From: Dryocosmus kuriphilus | Lineage: Eukaryota; Arthropoda; Insecta; Hymenoptera; Cynipidae | NCBI GenBank assembly: GCA_038277395.1 | Contig: CM076197.1 | Location: 26,987,564-27,051,563, forward strand | Direction: 5' to 3' | Length of the DNA stretch: 64,000 nucleotides | In this document: in pieces, positions 34,123 to 45,480 of the stretch | Layout: each line of letters begins with the position of its first letter | Position numbering within the stretch: the stretch's first letter is position 1 | Made by a program: the position numbers and the translations under genes | The notes under the pieces: model-generated | The model's database searches: none | Told to the model about the DNA's origin: nothing | Seen by the model: the letters and a program-made list of their open reading frames with translations, nothing else

Positions 34123-35430
34123 AATGATTTTCATTGATTGTCCTGGGGGTACAGGGAAAACGTGTTAATCGCATGTACTGGTATAGCATCAATTTTATTC
34201 CCTGGTGGTATGACAAGTCATCGAACTTTCAGAATGCCATTAAATTTGACAGGTATCGAAACTAGATTTTGAATATTACAGTCAGATACAAAAAATTAAG
34301 AGAATGTGACGTTCTCATTTTTGAAAAATTTTATCTGTAATGAAAAGCGATTGTGCCATAATTAGTAATTAATATGCAATCGTACAATACTGATTCTTCA
34401 AATTTTTTATTTAAGATATGGGAAGGAACTATTCATTCTTTTTATATACCCGACAAATGGAAAGCAAATGTTATTTGTAAACAAATATATAGCACAAGTA
34501 TAAATGAAGACGATGATTTACCAAATTTTACAATACTAGCTCCCCATAATGAAGACATTTATCAATTGAATAATAAAATATTAAATAACATTTTAGCAAT
34601 GTATATAACATATTACAGTATACCCTACCGATAGAAATTACTGAAAAATGCCTAAAGATTCTCAAGCTCAGAGAAGTTTCTGAGACGACTCTCTGCATGC
34701 TCTCAGGTAGCAGTTTTTAAAGTTTCAGGTAGGGCTTTTAAATGGCATGACGGTTCGTAAATACCAAATCTCTCAGACATTCTCTAGAGACGAAATCATT
34801 GAAGTCGAGTCTGAAAAAAGCCTGTAATCGATCTGAAAATACGCCTGAGGATATCCTGTGATTTTCTATCGGCAGGGTAGATTACGCAAGAAATAAGGAA
34901 TGGACTAAACTGAGAATATGTTCAATTAAATATTCCTTTTGAATATTTAAGTTGGTTGAAGTTTCCCGTTATACCTGTTCATAAATTAACTTTAAAAATT
35001 GGAGAAATTGTAATTTTAGTAGGAAATTTAAGTGTTGATGATGGGCTTTGTAATGTTACACATTTAAAAATTTTACAATTACAAAAATTTAATATTGAAG
35101 TTATGGTCATTACCAATACTAAAAAGGGAATTAGAGCTTTCATATCACGAATAACGTTGTATTCTGGAGAATTTTCTTCTCAATCATTTAGTTTATATAG
35201 AAGACAATTTCTCCATTTTTTTTTGGCTTTTACAATTACAATAATAAATATCAAGGTCAAAGTTTTGATAAATCAGGAATGTACTTTCATATACCTTTAT
35301 TTTCTCATGGACAATTATATGTAGCTCTACCTAGATATAAAAATTCTGATAAATTATTTATTGAAAATAATTTAAAAGATGATAAAATCATTAACAATAT
35401 TGTCTGAAAAGAATTTGTTGAACAAAAATA
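34123..35430 (+). pseudogene. Helitron helicase (PIF1-like) relic
   Basis: At 34135 the frame reads DCPGGTGKT, the Walker A motif of PIF1-like helicases, followed by TGIASILFPGG and TSHRTFRMP. 34374-34620 gives WEGTI, YIPDKW and LAPHNED, matching the middle of Helitron helicases. 34950-35210 gives GEIVILVGNLSVDDGLCNVT. 35255-35335 gives QGQSFDKSGMY and SHGQLYVALPR, the final helicase motif. Frame changes, a large deletion near 34320, and a MITE at 34623-34877 interrupt it. The Rep nuclease domain is not present. Confidence 0.85.
34623..34877. mobile_element. MITE with 15-bp TIRs inside the Helitron relic
   Basis: CCCTACCGATAGAAA and its inverted partner TTTCTATCGGCAGGG bound 255 bp. TA occurs at both flanks (34621-34622 and 34878-34879). 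It has no coding capacity. It is younger than the helicase it splits. Confidence 0.85.
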
Positions 35431-35526
35431 AACTGTGTACCCATGGTCTCATGTTCAATTAATAATATGTAATATTAAGTGTATAGTTTAGATATATTTT
35501 AAATACATTTTTAGATATTTTGGTTA

Positions 35527-36480
35527 TACATATTGTAACATGTACGTTTTTCTCGCTCAGTCTGTTATTTGATAACTCTCCATACATGTGGAATATGCCA
35601 GAAACTGTAGTCTAAATCTGGAGCATAAGCCTATGCGCAAGTCAAAACCTTCCCATCCACACTAGCTGAAACTGAAGTGGGAAAATGCGGGACCCCATAA
35701 TAGATGAAAAGAAGAAACAGAGGCGAAAACTGCAGTTACCAGCAAGTTTCAGAATCAGATGGTTCTCTCTTTCTCTCTTAGAGAGATCTTCAGGTCCGGC
35801 TGGTGTGATCTCCTACCTCTGCCCAAATAGAAGGGTAATATTGTAATAAAAGAGAACCGCTGATTTTCTTAAGATATGCTGCGATAACGCCCTTTTGAGA
35901 ATATATCGTGTTTTGAGACTTAGCTAAAGTTCATTAACGAATTTTATTAATTAACATACTATATCTGAGAGTTTCCTGTGACTATTTATGGTCAATAATT
36001 AAAAATAAATTTTTAATTGTTTGCTATCCCATTTCAACAAACCGAATCTGATTCACGTGTCTAACGAGGTTTACCTCCAATTACTGACAGATTGAGAAGA
36101 GGAGGTGAGAAAAGGATAAGAACAAACAATTAAAAGAGTTAAATCATTGATAATAATATGAGTAGTGAAATCCGAGTTATCCTAAAACAAAAATGTTTCA
36201 TACTGTCTAAAGCTGGATTTATCCTACCTTTCAACTTATATGGAAAATATTGTCAGGATATGAGTGAAATCACTAAAATAAAGTTTCTAAGATCTTAAAT
36301 TAATAATAGTTGTTTACAATTGAACTTATCTTTTTATTCCAAGAATCGAGCATCTTACCTGCGAGTGCGACGAAGTTTACTTCCAATCGCTGTCAGATCA
36401 GGGAGATATCATCTTATGTTCGCTATTTTAATTTTGATTAATTTTAAATTCTCGCCATAAGGCTTCTACATAAAGCTTAC
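35527..36480 (+). other. LTR-like region related to 7412-8983
   Basis: TATACATATTGTAACATG at the start parallels TATACATATTGTGACCTG at 7402. CCATCCACACTAGCTGAAACTGAAGTGGG near 35654 parallels the sequence near 7530. GTGCGACGAAGTTTACTTCCAATC at 36368 and AACGAGGTTTACCTCCAATTA at 36065 are internal repeats. I see no coding part or clear right end. Confidence 0.3.
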
Positions 36481-36539
36481 GATAATCGCCTACATTATTA
36501 AGATCGTACATGTATTAGAGATGAGAATCTCTTATTATT

Positions 36540-37230
36540 TAAGAAAGGCTAATAACAGAACGTTAAGAATGAATGTCGGCACATAATATGTGTTCACATT
36601 TGTTACCATAGAATTGAGAAACATTACGTCTAGAAAGGGTAAGAGAAGATACGGGAGACGTAATATGCATCGATCATCCGATTGAGAATTAAAACACGAC
36701 ACCCGAGTGTCGACTAGGGTGTAGTGAAACCCCCCTTTTTTCGACAGCGGAATTCTAAAGTTGCTACACTGTAACAGTAGTTCATGTGCAAAATTTCGGT
36801 TCGATCGTATAATATCTTCTGTTCGGATACTGGCCTTGAAATTTCGCAATTTTTTTAAAATTATAAATACCTGTATACTACCGTAAATAATAGTTTGAAA
36901 CCAAAAATGTATTGCTAAAAAATGTTTAAAATTCAACTACCTATCAAAATGATCTGGAGTGCTTTGGCGATAGGACTGTTAGCCTATGCTAACATCAGCC
37001 AATGCAGCAGTTGCCTTTGCCACATCCCTCAGACAGGCGTATTTCCTTTACCGGTCGATGTACCCCCCCCCCCCCCCCCCCGAACTGCTTGGCTGCCAGT
37101 GTCGCCGCAAAGCATAGCGCGTGAATCGTCCGGACTGGTTTCCTTTACGCATACTCACTCAGTACTCACTCGATCGGCAGAGCAGACGCGACAAGTGTTG
37201 ACAAGCTCGACTCATTGTCTTGCGTAGATT
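36540..37230. other. No confident gene; poly-C run at 37064-37081
   Basis: An open frame at 36922 begins with a hydrophobic stretch and a proline run, but the proline run is just the poly-C tract. It precedes the next relic and may be its upstream region. Confidence 0.4.
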
Positions 37231-37239
37231 GTCTTGGCA

Positions 37240-38960
37240 GCTAAGTGAGAACGAACTCCCTAATTATAAGGATGTTCTCTTAGGCTGCCTTCATGAAAGA
37301 CGTTGCTTAGGGCAGGAACGGGAGAAAAATATAGAACCTACATTTTCTGAAATTGCGGAAATATTCGCAGATGAAAAGAGAGGTTGGTCATATTCAAAGT
37401 CACCCAGGAGTACAGAATAAAAAGGAAACATTTGTGTCTAACGGACAAATGAAACTTTTTGACACAGCTTATATTGTAAGTGCTCTACGTTTCTTTTCTG
37501 CACTTGTCAAAAGGAGAGAAAGATTCCTGCGGTTGAACAAGCATTTCTTCTGGATCAAAGAAATGATGCGATTGGACGCATTAGTTCAGTAGACGTTGCT
37601 GTAACAAAAAAAAAGCAATAAAAGGTTAGAACGCAGAACACTCCTGCTCGAAGTCAGCAGCAACTACCACAGTAGACGTAGATGTACCTGATAACTTGGA
37701 TAATGACACTGAAGATTATCGTCCTTCAAGACTATACGCACGAAACCCTGTAACAAACCAAAACAGGCTGAAATTAGAATGCACAAGAGGTTTACTTGGT
37801 TGACTATGGTTTACTATGGTCATTACCAGTAATAAAAGGAGAACTAGGGCTTTCATATCACAAATAACGTTGTATTCTGGAGAATTTTCTTCTTAATTAT
37901 TTATTTTATATAGAAGAGAATTTAGGTAGGTAGGTAGGTAGGCAGATTTACTACGCAAGGTTTACTTGCAGGAGATAATTCCCAACTCGTCAGCGATAGG
38001 AGTAAGATCTGGCGTGCCAAAATGTCTGTTGGAAACGACCTGCAAAAAATGAAATTAGTGAGTCTCTCTATGGTCTTTACTTTGACGGGCGAAGGGTTAA
38101 AGCATTAGCATAAGGACCATACAAGAGGAGCACATATCCCTAGTAGCTGTAACAGATTCGCATTACATAGGTCACGTTACTCCTGCTTCCAGTTCAGCTG
38201 ATGCTGAATATCAGACAATCACGGGACATCTTGAAAAATTTTCTTGCAATTTAGAAGATCTTCAATTTGCCGATGCAGACGGCATCAGCATTAACACAGG
38301 CTGGAAGGGTGGAGCTCTACGAAAACTCGAAGAAATTTTGAATAGGGCTCTTCAGTGGGTAGTGTGCCTCCTTCATTTTAATGAGCTCCCATTTCGAGCT
38401 TTATTCCAAGATATTGATGGAGTTTCATCCAGTCCAAACACGTACGCAGGTCCTATCTGGTCGCAGCTTCCTAGATGCGAAATATCTGCAGTTATTGAGT
38501 TTGTGAGTTTCCCATCTTGCAAATTAGCCAAAGATGTTATAGACCCTTTAAAACTCAGCACAGATTAGGCTTACTTTTACGAAATATCCGAGGCTATAAT
38601 CTCAAGCCACTGCCCGGATGAACTGTCCAAGAGAGACTCTGGGCACTTCTGCAAATCTCGATGGTTAACCTGTGCAAACAGAATATTAAGGTTCTACATT
38701 GCAATATCTAGACTAACGCAAAATTTCAAAACAATGATCAAATACATATTAAATGTTTACTCATCTCTGTGGTTCTAAATTACGCTCTAAAGCTTCATCA
38801 AAGATGGATCTAGGCATCTCTCTGATGCAGTTCGAAGGATTACATACCTACCAGCTAACCTGCGCAAAGAAGTTGATGCATCTATTCAGCAAAATGCTTA
38901 CTTCGCTTTCCCTGGAAACATTTTGCTGAGTGTGATAACGGCCGAAAGGTCAAAGGTTTA
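37240..38960 (+). pseudogene. Decayed gene of an unnamed arthropod repeat family
   Basis: Pieces in order match a family I recall from many arthropod genomes without a settled name: FSEIAEIFADE near 37350; PAVEQAFLLDQRN near 37526, followed by SSVDVAVTKKK; ADAEYQTITGHLEKF near 38200; INTGWKGGALRKLEEI near 38290; LQWVVCLLHFNELPFRALF near 38353; YAGPIWSQLP; KSRWLTCANRILRFYIAISR near 38655; YLPANLRKEVDASIQQNAYFAFP near 38850. Frame changes and a Helitron-derived insert near 37820 break it. I cannot assign catalytic residues. It behaves like a mobile-element gene because it is multicopy in my memory, but I see no termini here. Confidence 0.55.
37820..37922 (+). repeat. Helitron helicase fragment, about 100 bp
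   Basis: From CATTACCAGTAATAAAAGG to TTTATATAGAAGAGAATTT this matches 35106-35208 of the Helitron relic in the same orientation, with several substitutions. It ends at a (TAGG)n run, 37923-37943. Confidence 0.8.
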
Positions 38961-39478
38961 TTAGTATATCTTTCGATGCTCGTAAATACGTGTACTTTGA
39001 TTTTATTCTGAAAATATATTTTGTATTTCTATCGATACCTAGCTCTTTATTTTCATAGCCCAAATTCTCTTAGCTTGTAATAATAAAAGGGGACACTCCA
39101 AAATGTAGAACTTTACATAAAATTATCTCTGTAGAAAATGCATCAAAAATTTATAAAAAATACAATAACTTGATTGGTGTCGCATATAAAGAATATGCTC
39201 TATATAAAATAAATAGTTATATACAGAGACAAGAGGCTTGCATTAATAATGTAGAGGAAATGACACAAAAGAAAGTTTCCACAGAATCTTGGGACATGTA
39301 AATTTTGATTATTTAAATACGATGGGCAAAAATGAATTAGTTGAGGAAATGCAAGAAAATATTGAATGAGTATGCTTAAAATGTTTGCATTTAGAATGAA
39401 ATACACAATTTGCCTTTTCAAAATAAAACTGAAATTTTAGAATTTGTATATACTGATTTAAATGGGTCTCACCATAAT

Positions 39479-39754
39479 TGTGACGTGCGCCGAAAAAAGG
39501 GGGCTTACTCTAACAAGTGAGATTTTTCAGGGCGAGCGGTCGAAGTCGATCTGATAGACCCGATTTTTAGGAGAGAGGGAAGACTCACGAAATCTTCCCT
39601 CTCCACTTACCACTACATTCTCACGCATATAGCGGCGCCGTTGCCCCGCGGACGGGGTATAAATGAGACGCGGAGATTTAATGGTGAGGGGTGGGAGGTG
39701 CTTCACGGGATCTCGAGCTCTCGAGCAAAAGCCCGATTTCTCGGGTACCTAACA
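39479..39754. mobile_element. Solo-LTR-like insertion in copia
   Basis: A 276-bp GC-rich piece begins TGTGACGTGCGCC and ends CCTAACA, in the middle of copia integrase. It has GGTATAAATGAGACGCGG, a TATA-type promoter, near 39654. I could not see a target duplication. It looks like a solo LTR of a different retrotransposon. Confidence 0.6.
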
Positions 39755-40765
39755 ACTCAATTATTAGAAATAATGGCGCTCGAAAATTTTTTTCGATGGT
39801 TTCATTGAAAAGCAATAGAAAATAATGAACTCTGCCAGGTGCTTACTTTCTGATTCACAACTCAATATTATGTATTGGCCCGAAATAGTAAAAGCCGCAG
39901 CCTACTTAAAAAATAGAATCATTGCAAACACTTACGAAAATAAAACTCCATTTGAAATATTTTTTTGGAAAAAAGCCGAATATTAGTAGTTGAAAATTGT
40001 ACGGATATAAATTCTCGTGAAAGTACCTGAAATTAAAAGATATTCGAAATGGGACAGGAAAGACGACATTGGTACACTTGCAGGTTGTGAAACTATCGGG
40101 TACAGAGTTTTAGTCAATAATAAAATTACTGTCGCAAGACATGTAGATTTTATAGATGAAAATGAAAATTTAGTAGGATTTTAAAGATAAAGATGAAAGT
40201 AATGATGAATCGGTAAAAAGTATTGATGAAAACTCTGAATCAAACGAAATTAACTAAAATGTGATAAATGAGAAAAAAAATGAAAAGGTTAAAAGTAAGT
40301 AAATTAGAAAGTTAAATAACAGATCAGATGGATCAATTGATGATCCAGAAAATTAATTGAGACAGTCATCGTGCGTAACAAAAAAACCAGATAGATATGG
40401 TGAAATAAATTTGTATTACACTTATATAAACATATCAAGCGTAAATAGTCTGAAGACTTGTGATGAGGCTAGAAATGATTGTGGCCCATGTGTCAGAAGT
40501 ATTTGGGAAGCAACCTATAGGAGCTTGGTACGAATATATCGACGATTACATAATAAAATTAGGATTTAAAAGAAGTGAGAGCGATTACTACTTTTACATA
40601 AAATATGAGAACGATGAAACATTATGCTTAATTCTATTTGTAGACGATTTATTTATGTGCGGCAAAACCAAAGAAAGAATAGATGAATTTAAAAACAAAC
40701 TGACAAATAGATTTCCATGAAAGACTTATATGAAGTAAAGACTTATTTGGAAATAATATTAAATG

Positions 40766-41031
40766 TCGAGGGCGTCAGAGCAACACACCATATCGTCATT
40801 TTTGGCGATAATGAGTTATGCATACTACTCGCCGCGTCTTCTAGCGGCGTTTTATCTTTTTTTGTAAATATTTACTCATTAGTCCGTAGAGGTAGGTATT
40901 TTGAATATGGAAAGCACAAAGGTAGTGCTGTAAGTGGTAAAAAAGAGAAGCAAATCATTGGAAGGTGGTTTTTTGGCTCTCCTGAAAAGCTGCCAAAATG
41001 GCGATGTGGGTTGTTGCTCTGACGCCCTCGA
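40766..41031. mobile_element. Short TIR element in copia RT
   Basis: GAGGGCGTCAGAGCAAC at the left and GTTGCTCTGACGCCCTC at the right are perfect 17-bp inverted ends that continue imperfectly for about 40 bp (CATATCGTCATTTT / AAAATGGCGATGTG). TCGA occurs at both borders, so the target duplication could be TCGA or part of it. Copia sequence resumes at TATGATTATAAGAAATG. No transposase is encoded. Confidence 0.8.
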
Positions 41032-41265
41032 TATGATTATAAGAAATGTGAGATGACACTATAGCAAAGTGATTATATAGAGTCATTAGCTGGACAATAT
41101 AATATTAAAAATGTTAAATCATATTGTACAGCGATGGAACAAAACTGAAGTTTTGAACTAGCACAGTCAGGCACAAGTGATATAAAGTATGGAAATCTCA
41201 TTAAAGCTTTATTATACATATATAAGGGCTGGAACCAGATTAGACGTTAGCTATAGTGTAGATTA

Positions 41266-41735
41266 CACAGCCCCACAAAAAAAAAAAAAATTTTCTGTGC
41301 ACGTGACAAGACCACCATATCTATATGTTTTTGGGGTCGCTGAGTCCGAATCCGGGGTCCGTTTTTCTCCATCAGGTCAGGGTCAAGGTCATTTCAAGGT
41401 CAAATCAAGATTATTCCACGAATGTGGACCAAGATGCCGCTTTTGTATGTTTTTGAAGTCCCTGAATCCGAATTCGAGATCTGTTTGTCTCTATCAGGTC
41501 AGGGTCAAGGTCATTTCAAGGTTAAATCGAGGAAAAAGCCTGCGAACAGACACAATTACTACATCTATACGTTTTTGGGGTCGCTGAGTCCAAATCCGGG
41601 GTCCGTTTTTCTCCATCAGGTAAGGGTCAAGGTCATTTCAAGGGTAAATCGAGGAAAACCCCTGTGAACAGACACAACTACCACATGTATAAGTTTTTGG
41701 GGTCGCTGAGTAAACAGAGACAAACATTATAACTA
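41266..41735 (+). repeat. Left subterminal repeat arm of the 4981-bp element
   Basis: After the TIR, units of about 100-150 bp repeat GGGGTCGCTGAGTCCGAAT, CATCAGGTCAGGGTCAAGG, TCATTTCAAGGTCAAATC and AACAGACACAA. Four units are visible. The right arm has the same units in inverse orientation. Confidence 0.85.
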
Positions 41736-41777
41736 TATGTATCATCGATTTAGAAAATATCGAGAACCTTCATTCAT

Positions 41778-43591
41778 CTATTGTTTTGTATGGTATCTTA
41801 CTCTTTTCTTTTTAAATGATCGTACAAGTGACTCTCTTTTACGCTTGACTTCTTTTTTATTACTTTCTCTCTTCAATGACCAGCAGTAATCAGCCATCAT
41901 ATTCACATCCCACCGTCCTTGATATCTTTTTTCCATTTTCTTGATATCTTGGTGGAACCTCTCTCCCTGCTCCTCACTGAAATCCCCTAGATTCTGTGGA
42001 AAGTAATCTATATGTGAATGCAAATAATGTAATTTTGAATTCATCAAACATCCTAGTTCCTTATAGTTTTCCAACATTCAATCCACTATTTTCTTGTACT
42101 CTACGCTTTTATTATTCCTAAGAAAATTTTGTACAACTTCTTTAAAACTGACCCATCCTGCTCTTTCTTCGTCAGTCATTACAAGAACGAACTCATTATC
42201 TTTTAACAATTCACGTATTTGTGGTCCATCAAAGATACCTTCATTAATTTTTGCATCACTGAGTTTAGGGAATTTTTTCTTCAAATATTTAAAGCACCCT
42301 CCTTCTTTATTTACGGCTTTTACATATTGCTTCATCAAGCCGAGTTTGATGTGGAGGGGTGGAAGCAATACCTTACTGCGATCAACCAGTGTTTCGCGTA
42401 CAATATTAGCAGAACCAGCCTCGAAAGAGGTTCTGTTCGGCCATATCTTCGTTATATAGTGCTTCTTGCGATCTCTGCTGTCCCATAAACACAAAAAACA
42501 AGGATATTTCGTATTTCCAGATTGTTGTCCTAACAGTATAGTTAAAATCTTAATATCTCCGCAAATAAGCCAGTTATGCTCAGAATATTTTATTGTCTCT
42601 AAAATGAATTTCATCGTACTATATTCTTCTTTTAGTACGGTTGAATGAGCTGTGGGAATTGAAGCAAAAATATTAGTGTTATGAAGTAATACTGCCTTCA
42701 GACTTGTAGTGGAGGAGTCTATAAATAGTCTCCATTCATTGTCCTTATAGATTCCTATCTGGAACTCATTCATTAACCCTTCCACATTATTGCAATATAC
42801 TAATGAAGGTTCCCCTATCATAGTAAAATATTTTCTAAAGTTTTCCTCCCGGTTTCGGTAATATGATATTCTTGTGCTTTTTGAGAGCCAGTTATTGCCT
42901 TTCATGTATGAATCTAGATATTCCGCTTTATCCTTAGGTAAATCCAGGTCCCTTACAAGATCATTCAATTCTTTTTGATCTATGATTTTTGGAGTTTTGT
43001 CTTGACCATTAGTAGCATAGTATTCACTACTTGTACTCATATTTCCATCATCTGAAGTATATTCATCTCCATCTTTATATTCATCTTCTTCAGCGTCACT
43101 AATATCGCATGCATCATTGGTTGACATACTTTCCATCGAATCTATTGAACTGTCGCTTTCATCGTCAATATCAATATTTTCCTCTACTGGTTTTACTAAC
43201 GTTGAAACTTCAGGATATTTGATACTCTGAATATTTTTTTTATAAATTCCTGTCACTTTGATCAAAACATATATAACAGTTTGCTGCGCATGATGGCTCT
43301 TCCCAATATGCAGGTTTTAGAAACTTTAAATTTTCACGTTTTTTTTTCGGAATCATGTCTGGTCATCATCATGTTGCAAGCACTACATATCTTGTGTGGT
43401 ATCCATTTTTTATCTTGGTTATAAATATCCAATCCAAAACAGTTTTTGTAAATATTTTTTATTTTATCGGATATTTGTCTCTGGTCAGCTGATAGGTGAT
43501 AGTTAGCACATATGTAACAAAATGCATCAACATTTTTGTTACAGTAGTGTTCAGATGAAGAACTTGCTACATTTGTTTTTAATAAAGACAC
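41778..43591 (-). pseudogene. Candidate transposase of the 4981-bp element (arthropod orphan family)
   Basis: Three segments form one product. 43591-43334 has a zinc-ribbon-like N-terminus (FCYICANYH, then WIPHKICSACN). A second Cys pair, CAANCYICF, lies near 43290 in another frame. 43265-42078 gives 395 residues: an acidic stretch (30-80), FIDSS with D183, ICGDIK with D237, CFLC (256-259) with H269, and PPLHIKLGLMK with H305. After one TGA stop at 42078-42080 the same frame continues 99 residues with HSHIDYFPQNLG and GERFHQD (E39 of that part). Two frame changes (an A9 run near 43340 and another near 43262) and the stop are the only lesions. I recall this family in wasps (cc8K15.2-like) and other arthropods, without an assigned function. 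The D-D-C/H-E order resembles an RNase H-fold transposase. Confidence 0.7.
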
Positions 43592-43662
43592 TGAAGTCTG
43601 TTTATTTGAAGTATTTCAAGTTGTGTTATGTTTCTTTTTTTTTAGGTCCCATAGTAGATTTA

Positions 43663-44928
43663 CAGTCTGTTCCACAAGACAAGGTACGCGTTTTCTCGAA
43701 AAGTTTCAAAGAAAACTTCATTTTAATTTTTTTCCATTAAAAAACGATATAAAAATTAGGGCGGACTCTACTTAATAAACCGTCCAATCGCCGTTATTCT
43801 GGATAATGGCCTGGTACCTTCTAGGCATGCTCTCGGCTAGTTTTTCGGCATATTCTGAAGATAGAAAGCGCCATACCTCTCTAATTCGTCGAGAGAGCTG
43901 CTTCAGAGTGAATACACGCCTTCCTGCGAGTTTTCTCTTAATGACACTCCACACATTTTCAATTGGATTTGCATCAGAAGATTGTGAATGTAAGTCCAAG
44001 GTCACGACGCCATTTTCCGCTCTCCTGTTCTTGCAGAGGCGATTTCGATGTTTAGGGTCGTTGTCCTCTTGAAGGATCCAAACCTCATTGTTTGCTCCAA
44101 ACATCTTTCCTGCAGACTTCAGAAGAATATGTTTGTAGATTTCTACCATTCTTTGAGCGTTCAGGTTCTCAGTAAAACCTCTAAACAGCCAAAACCGCGC
44201 TGTGAGAAGCATCCCCAAACATGGACCTTTATGGGGTGTTTAACAGTTTGCTGGAGGAACCGCTAACGACAGCTTGACCAGGCACGTTTTATGGGAACCC
44301 GTGCCCGAAAGGACTCTTCGTCATAAAAAATTACATTTGACGAATCGCGATCATTCTTTTCCGTAGTCCATGCCAAGCGTTTTTGCATGTGAACCTCTGA
44401 GAGCAGGAGTTTCTGCCTCGTGCTACGACACTGCACCTTCTCCTCAGCTAATCTGCGTCTTTTGGTGATTATACTAACCTCTAGTCCCTTCGTCGCTAGC
44501 TTAGCTTTGGCTTCGCGCAGCCGCAGAGCTGGGTTGCGCTTGAACAGTGCGACGATCGCCTTATCCTCCTTACTCCACGTTGCTCGCATTTCTCCTCTTC
44601 CCGGAAGATCGTCGACTATCTTTGTGTCCCTATACCGCTCCACCCACGTTTGCAAGAAATGCTTAGACTTTTGAAGCACTTTATTAGCGGCTAGGTACGA
44701 AAGATGTGGTCCGTGTTTATTGGTGCACAAAAACACAGCCTCACAACGTTTAGCATATACAGAACTCATTGCGCAGTTTTGTGCAATATCTGACACTTCG
44801 AACGAGAATGAAGCGAATCAGCGGTTCCACCTTAGCCCTTGAAACGTACAGTCAGGCCAAAAAAGTAAGGTAAAAAAATCTTTGAAACTTTTCGAGAAAA
44901 CGCGTACTTTGTCTTGTGGAACAGACTG
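43663..44928 (-). mobile_element. Tc1-like element (1266 bp) inside the 4981-bp element
   Basis: Ends CAGTCTGTTCCACAAGACAA and the inverted partner TTGTCTTGTGGAACAGACTG extend about 45 bp (GGTACGCGTTTTCTCGAAAA on the left). TA flanks both ends (43661-43662, 44929-44930). It interrupts non-coding sequence upstream of the orphan gene. Confidence 0.93.
43772..44796 (-). pseudogene. Tc1-like transposase (DD34E), one frameshift
   Basis: 44796-44263 gives the paired-like DNA-binding region (LQTWVERYRDTKIVDDLPGR, then ALRLREAKAKLATKGLEVS) and the first catalytic motif FYDEESFRARVP. After a frame change near 44260, 44218-43772 gives LQEDNDPKHRN (second D) and DANPIENVWSVIK (E), then the C-terminus NNGDWTVY. 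All three acidic residues are present, so the frame change and some missing residues between GRAWSS and GMLL are the main lesions. It is among the least decayed genes in the window. Confidence 0.92.
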
Positions 44929-44930
44929 TA

Positions 44931-45480
44931 AGTACCCACGCTTTAGGGATCCTGGTCCGATCGCAGGTGAGTCCACCGTCCTGAGGGTGATAACTCTCAT
45001 ACCTCCTCAGGTCTAAATATGAGAGCTTTCTGACTTTGACGAGGACAATGTCAACTCGTCGTCAGACACACTACGGCTTCATTCTCACACCCTAACGCCC
45101 CCCTGCAAGGCAGCGCGCCACGCTGGCTTCGATACCACATGGGACTGGAAAGCGAATCATTCTACACATCTCCTGTCGAAACAGTTGTCATCGTCCCAGT
45201 ATCCCTCGCGGTAGCAGGATTTGAAGAATTCAAGTATCACCACGCAGATGTAGTGTTAGTTTAGAAACTGTAATTGGGCTCACCAATGTTGCTATATTAC
45301 ATCCTTCAGAGCAGAGATATTCGCTCAGTCAGAATATAAAAATGATATTCTATAAAACCGAGGATAATTAAACGTCTGTCCTCCGTATCACGTTAAAACA
45401 GAAGCGTTGAAGCATAGAAAAGAAAACCAATACATCCAATATTATTTTACATCTGTATGATACGACGTATTCAATGTTAT
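44931..45480. other. Interior of the 4981-bp element without recognised gene
   Basis: GC-richer sequence, including CGATCGCAGGTGAGTCCACC and a segment near 45100 with balanced composition. No open frame of interest; it could be a remnant of an older insertion. Confidence 0.5.

Larger units (their letters stand above)
39060..41265 (+). pseudogene. Ty1/copia pol relic, left part (GAG pre-integrase, integrase, RT)
   Basis: NLGHVNFDYLNTM near 39288 is the GAG pre-integrase domain. YTDLNGSHHN near 39450 is the start of the integrase core, where a solo-LTR-like piece interrupts. MYWPEIVKAAAYLKNRII near 39870 is the integrase C-terminal core. GAWYEYIDDYIIKLGF near 40520 and LILFVDDLFMCG near 40628 are copia RT motifs; a TIR element (40766-41031) splits the next part. 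DVSYSVDY at 41241 is the start of the RNase H region, where the 4981-bp element enters. Stops and frameshifts are common. The gene resumes at 46247. Confidence 0.88.

Noticed and set aside
36922..37227. 101-codon frame with a signal-peptide-like start and a proline run
   Set aside because: The proline run is a C homopolymer, and the frame lies in the upstream part of a decayed repeat gene.
44931..45250. Possible LINE tail beside the Tc1 element
   Set aside because: Composition suggests old coding DNA, but I found no RT motif, poly-A tail or target duplication.
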